Below are positions 15,508 to 24,255 of a DNA stretch of 64,000 nucleotides, in pieces. Source of the DNA: Streptomyces sp. SirexAA-E (GTDB lineage Bacteria > Actinomycetota > Actinomycetes > Streptomycetales > Streptomycetaceae); NCBI RefSeq assembly GCF_000177195.2, contig NC_015953.1, forward strand, positions 2,542,001-2,606,000. Direction: 5' to 3'. The notes under the pieces were generated by a model. It saw only the letters and a program-made list of their open reading frames with translations. It ran no database searches and was not told where the DNA came from. How positions within the stretch are numbered: the first letter of the stretch is position 1; every line of letters begins with the position of its first letter. Both the position numbers and the translations under genes were made by a program.

Positions 15508-15679
15508 GCGGCCCCCCAATGCACTGCCGGGCAGGAACACACACGGCAGATCGTTGCGTGGCGATGTGCGGTGCGTCACACACATCGCCGTACTCGGGGG
15601 AACCCTAACGTCCGGGCAGCCTGCCCATGGAGAAGTGGTGAAAGTTTTGCTCTTCCTGTAAGCGCGGACCCGCCGCCGG

Positions 15680-16723
15680 TCAGGACGACTCGCGGACCAC
15701 CAGTTCCGTGGGGAGCACGATCCTCGGGCGCTCCTCGGTGCGGCCCTCGGAGCGGTGGGCGATCTCCTGGAGGAGGACGCTGGCCATCACGCGGCCCATC
15801 TCCTCGATCGGCTGGCGGACGCTCGTCAGCGGCGGGTCCATGTGGCGGGCCACAGCGGAGTCGTCGAAGCCGATCAGGGCCACGTCGTCCGGGATGCGGC
15901 GGCCCGACTCGCGCAGCACGTGGCGGGCGCCCGCCGCCATGACGTCGGAGGCTGCGAACACCGCGTCCACGTCGGGGCGTCGGGCGAGCAGTTCACGCAT
16001 GGCGCGGGCGCCGCCCTCCTCGCTGAAGTCGGCCGGTGCGATGAGCCGTTCGTCCGGGTCGAGCCCCGCCGAGGCCACGGCCTTGCGGTAGCCGTCGAGG
16101 CGGCGCTGGGCACCGTAGACGTCGAGGCGTCCGGTGATCGTGGCGATGGTGCGGCGGCCCCGCGATATGAAGTGGTCGACCGCCGCGCGGGCTCCCTCGA
16201 AGTTGTCCGAGTCGACCGAGGGCAGGGTCTCCGCCGCGTGCCTGCGGCCGCTGATCACCGACGGCATCCCGAGCTGTTCGAGCAGGTCCGGCAGCGGGTC
16301 GTCCGCGTGCACGGAGACCAGCAGCACCCCGTCGACCCGGTGCGCGGTCAGGTACTGGGCCAGCCGCCGGCGCTCGCGGTCGTTGCCCGCGAGGGTCAGC
16401 AGCAGCTGCATCTCGGTGTCGGCGAGGGCCGCCCCGACCCCGCGCACGATGTCGGAGAAGTAGGGCTCGGCGAAGAAACGGGTCTCGGACTCGGGGACGA
16501 CGAGGGCGATGGCGTCCGTACGGTTCCCCGCGAGCGCGCGGGCCGCGCGGTTGGGCACGTATCCCAGTTCGGCGACGGCCGCCTCGACGGCTTCGCGCGT
16601 CTGGGCGCTGACGCGCGGGGAGCCGTTGATGACGCGTGAGGCCGTGCCCCGCCCCACCCCGGCACGTGCCGCTACCTCTTCGAGCGTGGGCCGCCCGCCA
16701 CTCCGTACTCGCGCTGCCGCCAT
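15680..16723 (-). CDS. cebR: LacI-family repressor of cellobiose/cello-oligosaccharide uptake
   Basis: A 347-residue LacI/GalR regulator: N-terminal helix-turn-helix (TLEEVAARAGVGRGTASRVINGSPRVSAQTR region, residues about 13-50) and a periplasmic-binding-protein-like effector domain with the C-terminal ALIGFDDSAVARHMDPPLTSV signature. CebR in S. griseus and S. scabies represses cebEFG-bglC and releases DNA on binding cellobiose or cellotriose. Here the ceb genes adjoin and carry three copies of the CebR palindrome TGGGAGCGCTCCCA, one of which (16839-16852) lies upstream of this gene, predicting autoregulation. Both the protein and the operators support the name. Confidence 0.9.
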   Translation of the reverse strand: MAAARVRSGGRPTLEEVAARAGVGRGTASRVINGSPRVSAQTREAVEAAVAELGYVPNRAARALAGNRTDAIALVVPESETRFFAEPYFSDIVRGVGAALADTEMQLLLTLAGNDRERRRLAQYLTAHRVDGVLLVSVHADDPLPDLLEQLGMPSVISGRRHAAETLPSVDSDNFEGARAAVDHFISRGRRTIATITGRLDVYGAQRRLDGYRKAVASAGLDPDERLIAPADFSEEGGARAMRELLARRPDVDAVFAASDVMAAGARHVLRESGRRIPDDVALIGFDDSAVARHMDPPLTSVRQPIEEMGRVMASVLLQEIAHRSEGRTEERPRIVLPTELVVRESS

Positions 16724-16838
16724 GGCTGCCTCCCGTTCGCGGTCAATTTCTCACAGCCGGATACCCAAACCAAGTCCCGCTGTCCGATCCCTTGACACTT
16801 GTGCGGACCGATCGGCCGCTCCGCAGCGCCACACTTCT

Positions 16839-16852
16839 TGGGAGCGCTCCCA
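16839..16852. promoter_or_regulatory. CebR operator upstream of cebR
   Basis: TGGGAGCGCTCCCA, a perfect 14-base palindrome (16 bases with flanking T and A), matches the known CebR box exactly. It lies 116 bases upstream of the cebR start. Confidence 0.9.
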
Positions 16853-16913
16853 ACCCTACGGGGTCACTATGACGAACAGGTAAGAAGGGCAGGCGGACGC
16901 GCGCACGACGAAG

Positions 16914-16945
16914 AGCGGGACCCGGCCCCCCGGCCGGGTCCCGCT
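16914..16945 (-). terminator. terminator of bglC
   Basis: AGCGGGACCCGGCC and GGCCGGGTCCCGCT pair perfectly around CCCC, just after the bglC stop on the minus strand. Confidence 0.85.
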
Positions 16946-16962
16946 CCCTGTGACGGCCTCGG

Positions 16963-18426
16963 TCAGACCGTGCCGTCGCCCGGCGGCAGGGCGTGGCGGC
17001 GGATCACGTCGGAGTACCAGTGGGCGCTCGCCTTGGGGATGCGGCGCTGCGAGGCGTAGTCCACGTACACCGCGCCGAAACGCTTCGAGTAGCCGTACGC
17101 CCACTCGAAGTTGTCCATCAGCGACCACAGGAAGTAGCCCCGGACGTCCGCGCCGTCGGCGACGGCCCGGCGTACGGCGTCGAGGTGGCCGTGCAGGTAC
17201 GCGATGCGCTCGGGGTCCTCGACCTTGCCCTCGGGCGAGACGTAGTCGTCGAAGGCCGCGCCGTTCTCGGTGACCATCAACGGCAGCCCCGGGTGGTCCC
17301 GGTGGACGTCCATGAGGAGGTTGTAGAGCCCGTCGGGGTCGATCGACCAGTCCATCGCGGTGCGCGGCTTGCCCTCGGCGAGGTGGAAGGCGACGTGTTC
17401 GGAGCCGGGCCACGGGGAGTGGTCGCTGGCGCCGTGGGCGTCGCTGCGCGCGTAGTCGGCGCCTTCCACCGGCGTGGAGACCAGGGTCGGTGTGTAGTAG
17501 TTGATACCGAGCGCGTCGACGGGACGGGAGATGGTGGCGAGGTCGCCGTCCTTGACCAGCTTCGACCAGTCGACCAGGTGCGAGGTGTCGGCGATCAGGT
17601 CCTCGGGGTACTCACCGCGCAGCATCGGGCCGGTGAAGACGCGATTGCCGAGGGCGTCGATCCGGCGGGCGGCGTCCACGTCGGCCGCGCTGTCGGTGAG
17701 CGGGCGGACCTGGTGGAGATTGAGGGTGACCGAGGTCTGCGCGGCAGCGGGGAGTTGGGCGCGCAGAACCTCGATCGCCCGGCCATGGGCGAGGTTGAGG
17801 TGGTGGGCCGCCTGCAGCGCCGCTGCGGGCTCGGTGCGGCCGGGCGCGTGCACGCCGGAGCCGTAGCCGAGATAGGCCGAGCACCAGGGCTCGTTGAGGG
17901 TGGTCCACATGCCGACGCGGTCGCCGAGCGCGCCGGAGACGATCGCCGCGTAGTCGGCGAACCGGTCCGCGGTAGCGCGCTCGGGCCAGCCGCCGGCGTC
18001 CTCCAGCTCCTGGGGCAGGTCCCAGTGGTAGAGGGTGGCGACGGGCATGATGCCCGCGTCGAGCAGCTCGTCGACGAGCTTGCGGTAGAAGTCCAGGCCG
18101 CGTTCGACGGCGGGGCCGCGGCCGGTGGGCTGGACCCGCGACCAGGAGACGGAGAAGCGGTAGGCCTTGAGCCCGAGCCGCTTCATCAGGGCGACGTCGT
18201 CGCGGTAGCGGTGGTAGTGGTCGGCGGCGATGTCGCCGGTGTCACCGTTGCGGACCTTGCCGGGGGTGCGGCTGAAGGTGTCCCAGATGGACGGCGTCCG
18301 GCCGTCCTCGGCGGCGGCACCCTCCACCTGGTAGGAGGCGGTGGCCGCGCCCCAGAGGAAGCCCGTGGGGAAGTCCGTTGCCTCGGGCGCCTGCTGGGGG
18401 GTGGTGTCGGGTCGTACTGCAGTCAT
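16963..18426 (-). CDS. bglC: GH1 beta-glucosidase, cytoplasmic cello-oligosaccharide hydrolase
   Basis: A 487-residue GH1 enzyme without signal peptide, so intracellular. The acid/base Glu is E179 in TTLNEPW and the nucleophile is E387 in MVTENGAA; the N-terminal [15 protein letters not shown] signature is intact. It would split cellobiose and cellotriose imported by CebEFG to glucose, removing the inducer of CebR. It has its own CebR box one base upstream of the start codon (18428-18441) and is separated from cebG by a hairpin, so it can be transcribed independently of cebEFG. Family length and context make the name secure. Confidence 0.92.
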   Translation of the reverse strand: MTAVRPDTTPQQAPEATDFPTGFLWGAATASYQVEGAAAEDGRTPSIWDTFSRTPGKVRNGDTGDIAADHYHRYRDDVALMKRLGLKAYRFSVSWSRVQPTGRGPAVERGLDFYRKLVDELLDAGIMPVATLYHWDLPQELEDAGGWPERATADRFADYAAIVSGALGDRVGMWTTLNEPWCSAYLGYGSGVHAPGRTEPAAALQAAHHLNLAHGRAIEVLRAQLPAAAQTSVTLNLHQVRPLTDSAADVDAARRIDALGNRVFTGPMLRGEYPEDLIADTSHLVDWSKLVKDGDLATISRPVDALGINYYTPTLVSTPVEGADYARSDAHGASDHSPWPGSEHVAFHLAEGKPRTAMDWSIDPDGLYNLLMDVHRDHPGLPLMVTENGAAFDDYVSPEGKVEDPERIAYLHGHLDAVRRAVADGADVRGYFLWSLMDNFEWAYGYSKRFGAVYVDYASQRRIPKASAHWYSDVIRRHALPPGDGTV

Positions 18427-18427
18427 G

Positions 18428-18441
18428 CGGGAGCGCTCCCA
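18428..18441. promoter_or_regulatory. CebR operator at the bglC start
   Basis: CGGGAGCGCTCCCA, 13 of 14 bases of the CebR palindrome, ends one base before the bglC start codon on the minus strand. Repressor bound here would block initiation or early elongation. Confidence 0.88.
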
Positions 18442-18483
18442 TGGGTTGACGAACGTGGACGGGAAGAGCGGGGGACCCCGGTG

Positions 18484-18519
18484 CCCGTACGGCCTGTGGT
18501 CAGGTACAGGCCGTACGGG
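18484..18519 (-). terminator. hairpin between cebG and bglC
   Basis: CCCGTACGGCCTGT and ACAGGCCGTACGGG pair perfectly around an 8-base loop in the 135-base gap between the cebG stop and the bglC start. It ends or attenuates the cebEFG transcript before bglC. Confidence 0.8.
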
Positions 18520-18561
18520 GCGGCCGGGGTCGGACCGGACAGGGACGGGCGGGCCCAGGGG

Positions 18562-19488
18562 TCAGCCCTTGACGGCGCCGGACATGATGCCCCCGACGAT
18601 CTGCTTGCCGAAGATGACGAAGACGACGAGCAGCGGCACGGTGCTGATCAACGCACCGGCCATGATGATGCTCTGGTCGGGGACGTAGGAGGCACTCAGC
18701 TGGCCGAGGGCCACCTGCAGGGTGGGATTCTCCTGGTTCAGCGCGAGGTAGGGCCAGAAGAAGTCGTTCCACGTCTGGACGAAGGTGAGCATGCCGAGCA
18801 CCATCATGGCCGGACGGGCCACGGGAAGCACGATGCTCCACACGATACGGAGGTTGTTCGCCCCGTCCATCCTGCCCGCCTCGATGAGCTCGTACGGCAG
18901 CGCCTCCAGCAGGTACTGGCGCATGAAGAACACGCCGAAGGCGCTCACCAGGGTCGGGAAGATCACCGACTCCAGCTGACCGCCCCAGCCGATGTCGGCC
19001 ATCATCATGAACAGCGGTACGACGCTCAGCTGCGGAGGGATCGTCAGGGTGGCGATGACCATCGTCATCAGTGCCCCGCGGCCCTTGAAGCGCATCTTGG
19101 CGAAGGCGTAGCCCGCCAGGGTGCAGAAGAACAGGGTCGCGGCGGTGATGCAGCAGGACACGATGAACGTGTTGAGGATCGCCGTGCCGAGGTGGGCCTG
19201 CTCCCAGGCCGCTTGGAGGTTGTCGAACAGTCTGCCGCCCGGGATGAGGGGCGGCGGCGTGTCCAGCACCTCGTCCTGGGTGCGGGACGCGGTGACGAGC
19301 GTCCAGTACAGCGGGAACAGCGACCCGAGGCCGACGACCGCCAGGGCGACGTAGGCGAAGGGGCCGGCGTGGTGCTGGCGGCCCGCGCCCGGCTTGAAGC
19401 GGCGGCGGATCGGCGGTTCGGCGCGGCGGACGGCGCCCTTGGACACGTCGCGGTGGTCCGGGGTGGTGATGGGGCTGGTGGTGGTCAT
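18562..19488 (-). CDS. cebG: cello-oligosaccharide ABC transporter permease CebG
   Basis: A 308-residue MalG-type permease with about six membrane segments and the EAA loop (EALPYELIEAGRMDGANNLRIVWSIVLPVARP), which docks the shared ATPase MsiK. The N-terminal 40 residues are a charged cytoplasmic tail (MTTTSPITTPDHRDV...). It follows cebF by 15 bases on the minus strand. No ATPase gene is in the cluster, as usual in Streptomyces, where MsiK is encoded elsewhere and serves several sugar importers. Confidence 0.9.
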   Translation of the reverse strand: MTTTSPITTPDHRDVSKGAVRRAEPPIRRRFKPGAGRQHHAGPFAYVALAVVGLGSLFPLYWTLVTASRTQDEVLDTPPPLIPGGRLFDNLQAAWEQAHLGTAILNTFIVSCCITAATLFFCTLAGYAFAKMRFKGRGALMTMVIATLTIPPQLSVVPLFMMMADIGWGGQLESVIFPTLVSAFGVFFMRQYLLEALPYELIEAGRMDGANNLRIVWSIVLPVARPAMMVLGMLTFVQTWNDFFWPYLALNQENPTLQVALGQLSASYVPDQSIIMAGALISTVPLLVVFVIFGKQIVGGIMSGAVKG

Positions 19489-19503
19489 GGATATCGCTCC
19501 CCG

Positions 19504-20502
19504 TCAGGCCGCGGTCTTGCGCACGAAGCGCCCGATGAGCCAGTTGATCGCGGCAATGAGCAGCAGCAGGACGAGCATGGCCCAGGCGACTGCGGCGGCC
19601 GGTCCGAGGTGCAGGAGATTCCAGCCGTAGTTGTAGAGGTAGACGCTGAGCGTCTCGTACTGGTGCTCCGTGCCGCCCTGCGCTCCGTTGACGCCGCCCT
19701 CGAGCAGCAGGGGCTCGCCGAACAGCTGCATGGAGCCGATGGTCGAGATGACGATCGTGAAGAGGATCGTCGGCCGGAGGGCGGGGATCGTCACGTTGCG
19801 GAACTGCTGCCAGCGCGAGGCCCCGTCGATCGAGGCGGCCTCGTACAGGTCCGAGGGAACCGCCTGCATCGCGGCCAGGTAGATCAGCGTGTTGTAGCCC
19901 GTCCAGCGCCAGATCACGATGACGGCGATGGCGATCTTGGACGTCCAGTGGCCGTTGACCCAGTTGGTGTCGCCGGCGCCGAAGAAGCTGAGCACCCAGT
20001 TCAGGAGGCCGCCGTCCGCGCGGAAGACCAGGGCGAAGACGAGGGCCGCGGAGGCCACCGAGGTGGCGTACGGCGTGAGGATGACCGTGCGCCAGAAGGT
20101 GCTCGCGCGCAGCTTGTAGTTCAGCAGATGGGCGAGGCCGAGCGCCATCATCAGCTGCGGGACGGTCGAGATGACGCCGATGACGAACGTGTTGGTGACC
20201 GCGGTCCAGAACTCGGAGTCCTGGAGGATGGTGCTGAAGTTGTCCCAGCCGACCCATTCCATCTGGTCGAGACTGGTCATCTCCACCTTGTGGAGGGCGA
20301 TCCAGCCGGTGTAGACGAGGGGATAGAGGCCGAAGGCCCCGAAGATCAGGAAGAAGGGCGCGATGTAGGCGTACGGCGACGCCTTGTCGTCGAAGCGCCA
20401 CAGCCGGCTGCGCCATGCCTGGCGGCCGGGGGTCATGGGCTTCGGGGCCCGGCGGCCGGGCCGGGAGCCTTGTGCGCCCCGGGTGGGGGTCGTGGTTGCC
20501 AC
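19504..20502 (-). CDS. cebF: cello-oligosaccharide ABC transporter permease CebF
   Basis: A MalF-type permease of about 332 residues with six predicted membrane segments (for example YIAPFFLIFGAFGLYPLVYTG and the AWAMLVLLLLIAAINWLI end) and an EAA loop (DLYEAASIDGASRWQQFRNVTIPALRP). The start is taken at GTG 20502 (MATTTPTRG...), preceded by GGAAGGAC at a slightly long distance; GTG 20535 would add 11 residues with no ribosome binding site. It lies between cebE and cebG in one operon, but a strong hairpin separates it from cebE. Confidence 0.88.
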   Translation of the reverse strand: MATTTPTRGAQGSRPGRRAPKPMTPGRQAWRSRLWRFDDKASPYAYIAPFFLIFGAFGLYPLVYTGWIALHKVEMTSLDQMEWVGWDNFSTILQDSEFWTAVTNTFVIGVISTVPQLMMALGLAHLLNYKLRASTFWRTVILTPYATSVASAALVFALVFRADGGLLNWVLSFFGAGDTNWVNGHWTSKIAIAVIVIWRWTGYNTLIYLAAMQAVPSDLYEAASIDGASRWQQFRNVTIPALRPTILFTIVISTIGSMQLFGEPLLLEGGVNGAQGGTEHQYETLSVYLYNYGWNLLHLGPAAAVAWAMLVLLLLIAAINWLIGRFVRKTAA

Positions 20503-20618
20503 AGGTGGGAGTCCTTCCCTGAGGTGTGCCGACACCGCAGGGGCAAGCCGGACCTCTGGTCAGGTCCGGCGGAGGTGTCGGAAGCCGTGCACGGGGCCGG
20601 TGCGGGAGCCGGCACCGG

Positions 20619-20662
20619 TGCGGGCGGTCCGGGACGCTTCGGAGGCGTCCCGGCCGCCCGCA
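20619..20662 (-). terminator. long stem-loop between cebE and cebF
   Basis: Two stacked perfect stems (TGCGGGCGG/CCGCCCGCA outside, CCGGGACGC/GCGTCCCGG inside, one unpaired T) form an 18-pair hairpin 10 bases after the cebE stop. It should stabilise or partly terminate the cebE message, giving more binding protein than permease. Confidence 0.85.
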
Positions 20663-20672
20663 TCGGTGAGGC

Positions 20673-21995
20673 TCAGCCGATCACCTTGTCGATGGCCTCG
20701 GTGGCGGCGTCCCAGGCCTTGTCCGGGCTGGTCCCCCGCTGCTCCATGTTGTTGATCTGGGTGGAGATGGAGTCCTTGATGATGCCGTCCTTCGGGCCGA
20801 GCACGGCCGCGGGGATGACCTTGGCCTCTTCGGCGTAGATCTCACCGATGGGGGCGTTGTTGAAGTACTCCAGCGTGGCGCCCTTCACGTCGGGGAGGTC
20901 GTAGGCGCCCTTGTTCGACGGGAAGACACCGACAGCCTTGAAGACGGCGGCCTGCTGCTCGGGGGCGGTCAGCCACTTGACGAGCTCACCGGCCTCCTTG
21001 ACGTGCTTGCCCTTGGCCGGCACGGAGAGGAAGGAACCGCCCCAGTTGGCCGCGGTCTGACCCGGGGTACGGGCGATGTCCCACTTGCCCTTGAACTCGT
21101 CACCGGCGTACGTGGAGATCTGCGCGGCCATCCACGCGGGGCAGGCCACGGTGGCGATACTGCCCTTGCGCAGGGCGGCCTGCCACGGGGGGCTGAACTG
21201 GGCCAGGCCCTGGGACAGCTTCTTGTCGACCGCCTCGGCGGCGAGGTCCCAGCCCGCCTTGACGCCGGCGCTCTCCTTGTAGATCGCCTTGCCGTCCTTG
21301 GAGTAGTACTGCTCCTCGTCGGAGCTCACCACGCCGTTGTACATGGCGCTGGCGGAGTCCATGAAGTAGGTGCCCTTGGGGGCCTTCTTCTTGTACTCCT
21401 CACCGAGCTTGAGGTAGTCCTCCCAGCCACCGGCGACCTTCTCGGCGATCTTCTCGCGGTCGGCCGGCAGGCCGGCCTGCTCGAACAGGTCACGGCGGTA
21501 GCAGATCGACATCGGGCCGATGTCGGTACCGGCGCCGATCACCTTGCCCTCGTCGGTGGTCGCCTGCAGCGCCTTCCAGTTCACCCACGCGTCGGTGTCG
21601 ATGACCTTGGCCAGGTCGACGAAGGCGTCCGCCTTGGTGTCGACGAGCTCCTTGACGCGGCCGACCTCGATGCCCTGGACGTCGGCGAGTCCGCTGCCCG
21701 TGTTGAGCTGCTGGAGGAACTTGGGGTAGTAGACCTTCTCGTCGGCCGTGACGTTTTCCTTGACCGTGATGTTCGGGTGGAGCTCGTGGTACTTCTCGAA
21801 GAGCCCCGCCTCCTTGTAGCCGAACTGTCCGAAGTCGGCGACGGTCAGGGTGATGTTGCCGTCGGCGTCGGCCTCGTCGGAGTCCGAGCCGGAGTCGCTG
21901 CAGCCGGTCAGCAGCAGCGCGGCGGCCGTGAGGCCCGTGGTGGCCATGACGGCGGTTCTGCGGCCTCGACCTGCGACGGTGCGGGTGATGCGCAT
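20673..21995 (-). CDS. cebE: cello-oligosaccharide-binding lipoprotein CebE
   Basis: A 440-residue solute-binding protein. The N-terminus has a basic stretch, a hydrophobic core and lipobox LLTGCSDSG, so it is anchored to the membrane by an N-terminal Cys lipid. The mature part is a cluster-B sugar-binding protein (ITLTVADFGQFGYKEAGLFEKYHELHP start, SQINN-rich end). AAGGAG precedes the ATG at 21995. The CebR box at 22130 lies 135 bases upstream. In S. griseus and S. scabies CebE binds cellobiose and cellotriose; in S. scabies this import also triggers thaxtomin synthesis. Substrate here is inferred from the cluster and the operators. Confidence 0.92.
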   Translation of the reverse strand: MRITRTVAGRGRRTAVMATTGLTAAALLLTGCSDSGSDSDEADADGNITLTVADFGQFGYKEAGLFEKYHELHPNITVKENVTADEKVYYPKFLQQLNTGSGLADVQGIEVGRVKELVDTKADAFVDLAKVIDTDAWVNWKALQATTDEGKVIGAGTDIGPMSICYRRDLFEQAGLPADREKIAEKVAGGWEDYLKLGEEYKKKAPKGTYFMDSASAMYNGVVSSDEEQYYSKDGKAIYKESAGVKAGWDLAAEAVDKKLSQGLAQFSPPWQAALRKGSIATVACPAWMAAQISTYAGDEFKGKWDIARTPGQTAANWGGSFLSVPAKGKHVKEAGELVKWLTAPEQQAAVFKAVGVFPSNKGAYDLPDVKGATLEYFNNAPIGEIYAEEAKVIPAAVLGPKDGIIKDSISTQINNMEQRGTSPDKAWDAATEAIDKVIG

Positions 21996-22129
21996 TCCAC
22001 TACTCCTTGTTCCAGGGTGGGACTGGCGTTCGATCTGCTCGGCATACGCGCTGGTGGGTGCGGGTGCCAGTGGTACGGAGAGGACATGGGCGGTGCCGTC
22101 CCCGTACGAGCGAAAAACCTCGTTCGATA

Positions 22130-22143
22130 TGGGAGCGCTCCCA
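22130..22143. promoter_or_regulatory. CebR operator upstream of cebE
   Basis: TGGGAGCGCTCCCA, a perfect copy of the CebR box, 135 bases upstream of the cebE start; controls the cebEFG operon. Confidence 0.9.
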
Positions 22144-22639
22144 TGCGCTGATGCCGGAAGATTGCTGCCTCAAGGGGGTGGGTGTCAAGAGTTGAAGACG
22201 CTTCCGTTGCCCGAGTGTGTCCTTCAAGTCACGCGACTGTGTCCGGCCGAAGTCTTGCGTTACCGCACGCGTGCTGCATGCCCCTCACCGCACCGCGCGA
22301 ATTGCCGCAGGTCAAAGGCGTGTTGGGGCGGAAGGGGGTGCTGGGGCGCCGGTCCGGGTGGCGGACACGGCCGTTCCCGGCGCCGGGCCGGGAGGGGTAC
22401 CCGGGCTTCCGCTCCCGACGGAGGAGGCCCGCCGGAAAATGAACGGGGTGGGCCGTCGCAAGGGCCCCTGGGGGGCGTCAGGTCGATTCCGTGTTCTTTC
22501 CCCGAACTCCGGTGGGGGCTCCGGGCGTTCCGCCCGGCATCCGGAAACGGGGGCGCGCACCCCGGCCGGGGGTGGGGGTGTGGGGGGCCGGCCGGGGTGC
22601 GCGGGCGGAGGGGGTGGTCCGTGGGGGCGGTCGGCGGGG
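22144..22639. other. gene-free interval with the chitinase terminator
   Basis: About 500 bases between the cebE operator and the chitinase stop hold no credible gene. The only clear structure is a perfect 14-base inverted repeat (CGCACCCCGGCCGG / CCGGCCGGGGTGCG, 22556-22601) 38 bases past the chitinase stop, which should terminate that minus-strand gene. Confidence 0.6.
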
Positions 22640-24112
22640 CTACCTGTAGGCGCCGAAGGCCTTCGTGAAGGCCAGCGGCTCCTGGAGGACCGAGCTGCAT
22701 GTGGCGTCCGCCGTCGGCTTGGCGCCGCCCGGGCACTCGGCGTCCCGCGTGCCGGACCACATGGAGAGCCGTCCGATGCCCTTCTCCCGGGCGAACTCCA
22801 CGAGCTGCGTGGCGTCGTCGACGGTGAAGACCTCGGTGGCGACGTCGTTCACGCCGATCATCGGGGTGACGGCGACCGTCTTCCACGCCTCCGCGTCGGA
22901 GAGCCCCAGGACTCCCTTGAGCTGGGCCTGGGTGGCGGTGGCCGCCTGGGTCGCGTAGTCGCCCATGTCGCCGCTGTACGAGGCCCCGTAGTCCATCGCC
23001 ATGATGTTGACGGCCTCGACGGTGACACCGTTCCTCTTCGCGTCCGCGATCAGGTCCACGCCGGGCTGGGTGAGGCCCTCCGGCATCACCGGGAGCGTGA
23101 AGGAGACGTCCAGGCCGGGGTGGGAGTCCTGGAGTCGCGCGATGGCCTGCGCGCGCCGGGAGTTCGCCGCGGTGTCGGGCAGCGCCCCGCCCTCGATGTC
23201 GAAGTCGACCTTGGTGAGCCCGTAGGTGTCGACGACCTCGCCGTAGGCCGCGGCCAGTTCGTCGGCCGTACCGCAGTGCAGGGCCAGCTCCGCGCCGGCC
23301 GCGCCGCCGAAGGAGACGCGTACGTCGCCGCCTTCGGCCCGCAGGGCGCCGATCTGGGCGGCGACCTGGTCGTCGCCGAGGCCGGTCACCCCGCCCCACA
23401 GAGGGGCGCAGCCGCCGCCGGAGGTGATGAAGGCGAGGGTGAACTCCTGGACACCGGTCTTCGCGGCGGTGTCCAGGAGGTCGTGCGCCGGGTGGAGGGA
23501 GGTGTCGATGTACGGGGCGAAGCGGGCACCGCCGGCGGTGCCTCCCCCTGCCGTCTCGGTGGGCGTCGGCGCGGGCGTGGACGTCGGCGTCGAGGTGGGG
23601 GCCCCCGTCGGGCGTCCGCTCGGCTCGGGGGTGGGGGTCCCGGTCGGGCGTCCGCTCGGCTCGGGGGTGGCGCCGCCGTCCGCCGAGCAGGCCGCCTCGT
23701 CGATGCGGCAGCCGAGCGGGTCGGCCGCGGTCCCGGTGGCGGTGGTCACGAAGCCGATGGTCACGGACGCCCCGGGGGCGAGGTCCTTGTTCCAGCTGGC
23801 GGGCCTCACGGTGACGTGGTCGCCGCTGACCGTGTGTTCGCCGTTCCAGAGCGAGTCGATCCGCGTGCCGGCGGGGAGGTCGAATTCGAGCGTCCACCCC
23901 GAACGGGTCTCGGCGGAGTCGTTCGTGACGACGTACTGCCCGGTGTATCCGCCGTCCCAGCCGCTGGTCCTCGTGTACGTGGCGCCGACCGCGGCGGCCT
24001 GGGCCGTCCCGGTGAGCGCGAAGACCGTGCCGCCGACGATCGCGGCGGCGACGACCGCGCTGACCGCCTTGGTGCGGGTGCTCGTCGTACGGCGGTGCGT
24101 GCTGGTGCCCAT
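22640..24112 (-). CDS. secreted GH18 chitinase with N-terminal CBM2
   Basis: A 490-residue secreted enzyme. Residues 1-40 are a signal peptide (RRTTSTRTKAVSAVVAAAIVG... TAQAAA); about 42-145 a family-2 carbohydrate-binding module (SGWDGGYTGQYVVTNDS, PASWNKDLAPGASVTIGF, two Cys); about 150-200 a Pro/Thr linker with a duplicated PEPSGRPTG unit; about 205-490 a GH18 catalytic domain with KVDFDIEGG, where the last Glu is the proton donor. The start at 24112 has CAGGGA upstream; the open frame continues far beyond it in the same phase, but that part is antisense to the histidine kinase. No DasR site was recognised upstream. Confidence 0.9.
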   Translation of the reverse strand: MGTSTHRRTTSTRTKAVSAVVAAAIVGGTVFALTGTAQAAAVGATYTRTSGWDGGYTGQYVVTNDSAETRSGWTLEFDLPAGTRIDSLWNGEHTVSGDHVTVRPASWNKDLAPGASVTIGFVTTATGTAADPLGCRIDEAACSADGGATPEPSGRPTGTPTPEPSGRPTGAPTSTPTSTPAPTPTETAGGGTAGGARFAPYIDTSLHPAHDLLDTAAKTGVQEFTLAFITSGGGCAPLWGGVTGLGDDQVAAQIGALRAEGGDVRVSFGGAAGAELALHCGTADELAAAYGEVVDTYGLTKVDFDIEGGALPDTAANSRRAQAIARLQDSHPGLDVSFTLPVMPEGLTQPGVDLIADAKRNGVTVEAVNIMAMDYGASYSGDMGDYATQAATATQAQLKGVLGLSDAEAWKTVAVTPMIGVNDVATEVFTVDDATQLVEFAREKGIGRLSMWSGTRDAECPGGAKPTADATCSSVLQEPLAFTKAFGAYR

Positions 24113-24255
24113 TCGCGTCCCTGCCTCTGTCCTACGGGGGTGCCCCACGGGGGGTGGATGCGTCTGCACGCTAGCCCCGACGCGACGGGCAAAAAGGGCG
24201 TCTCGGGCCTGGGGCCGTGTTCTTAGGGCGCGCTTAAGGAAGGCATCGGCGGCGG

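Noticed and set aside
9642..15661. Integrated element at tRNA-His
   Set aside because: The block after tRNA-His looks accessory, but no integrase, excisionase or second copy of the tRNA 3' end was found, so an integrative element is not claimed.
13474..15942. 822-residue plus-strand frame opposite the TerD-nuclease gene
   Set aside because: It is antisense to a gene with clear TerD motifs and continues into the cebR gene in antisense.
16993..20838. 1281-residue open frame antisense to bglC-cebG-cebF
   Set aside because: It spans three genuine genes on the other strand and has no protein-like domain.
23520..23680. Repeats in the chitinase gene as a CRISPR-like or minisatellite element
   Set aside because: They encode the Pro/Thr linker between CBM2 and GH18 and are normal for such linkers.
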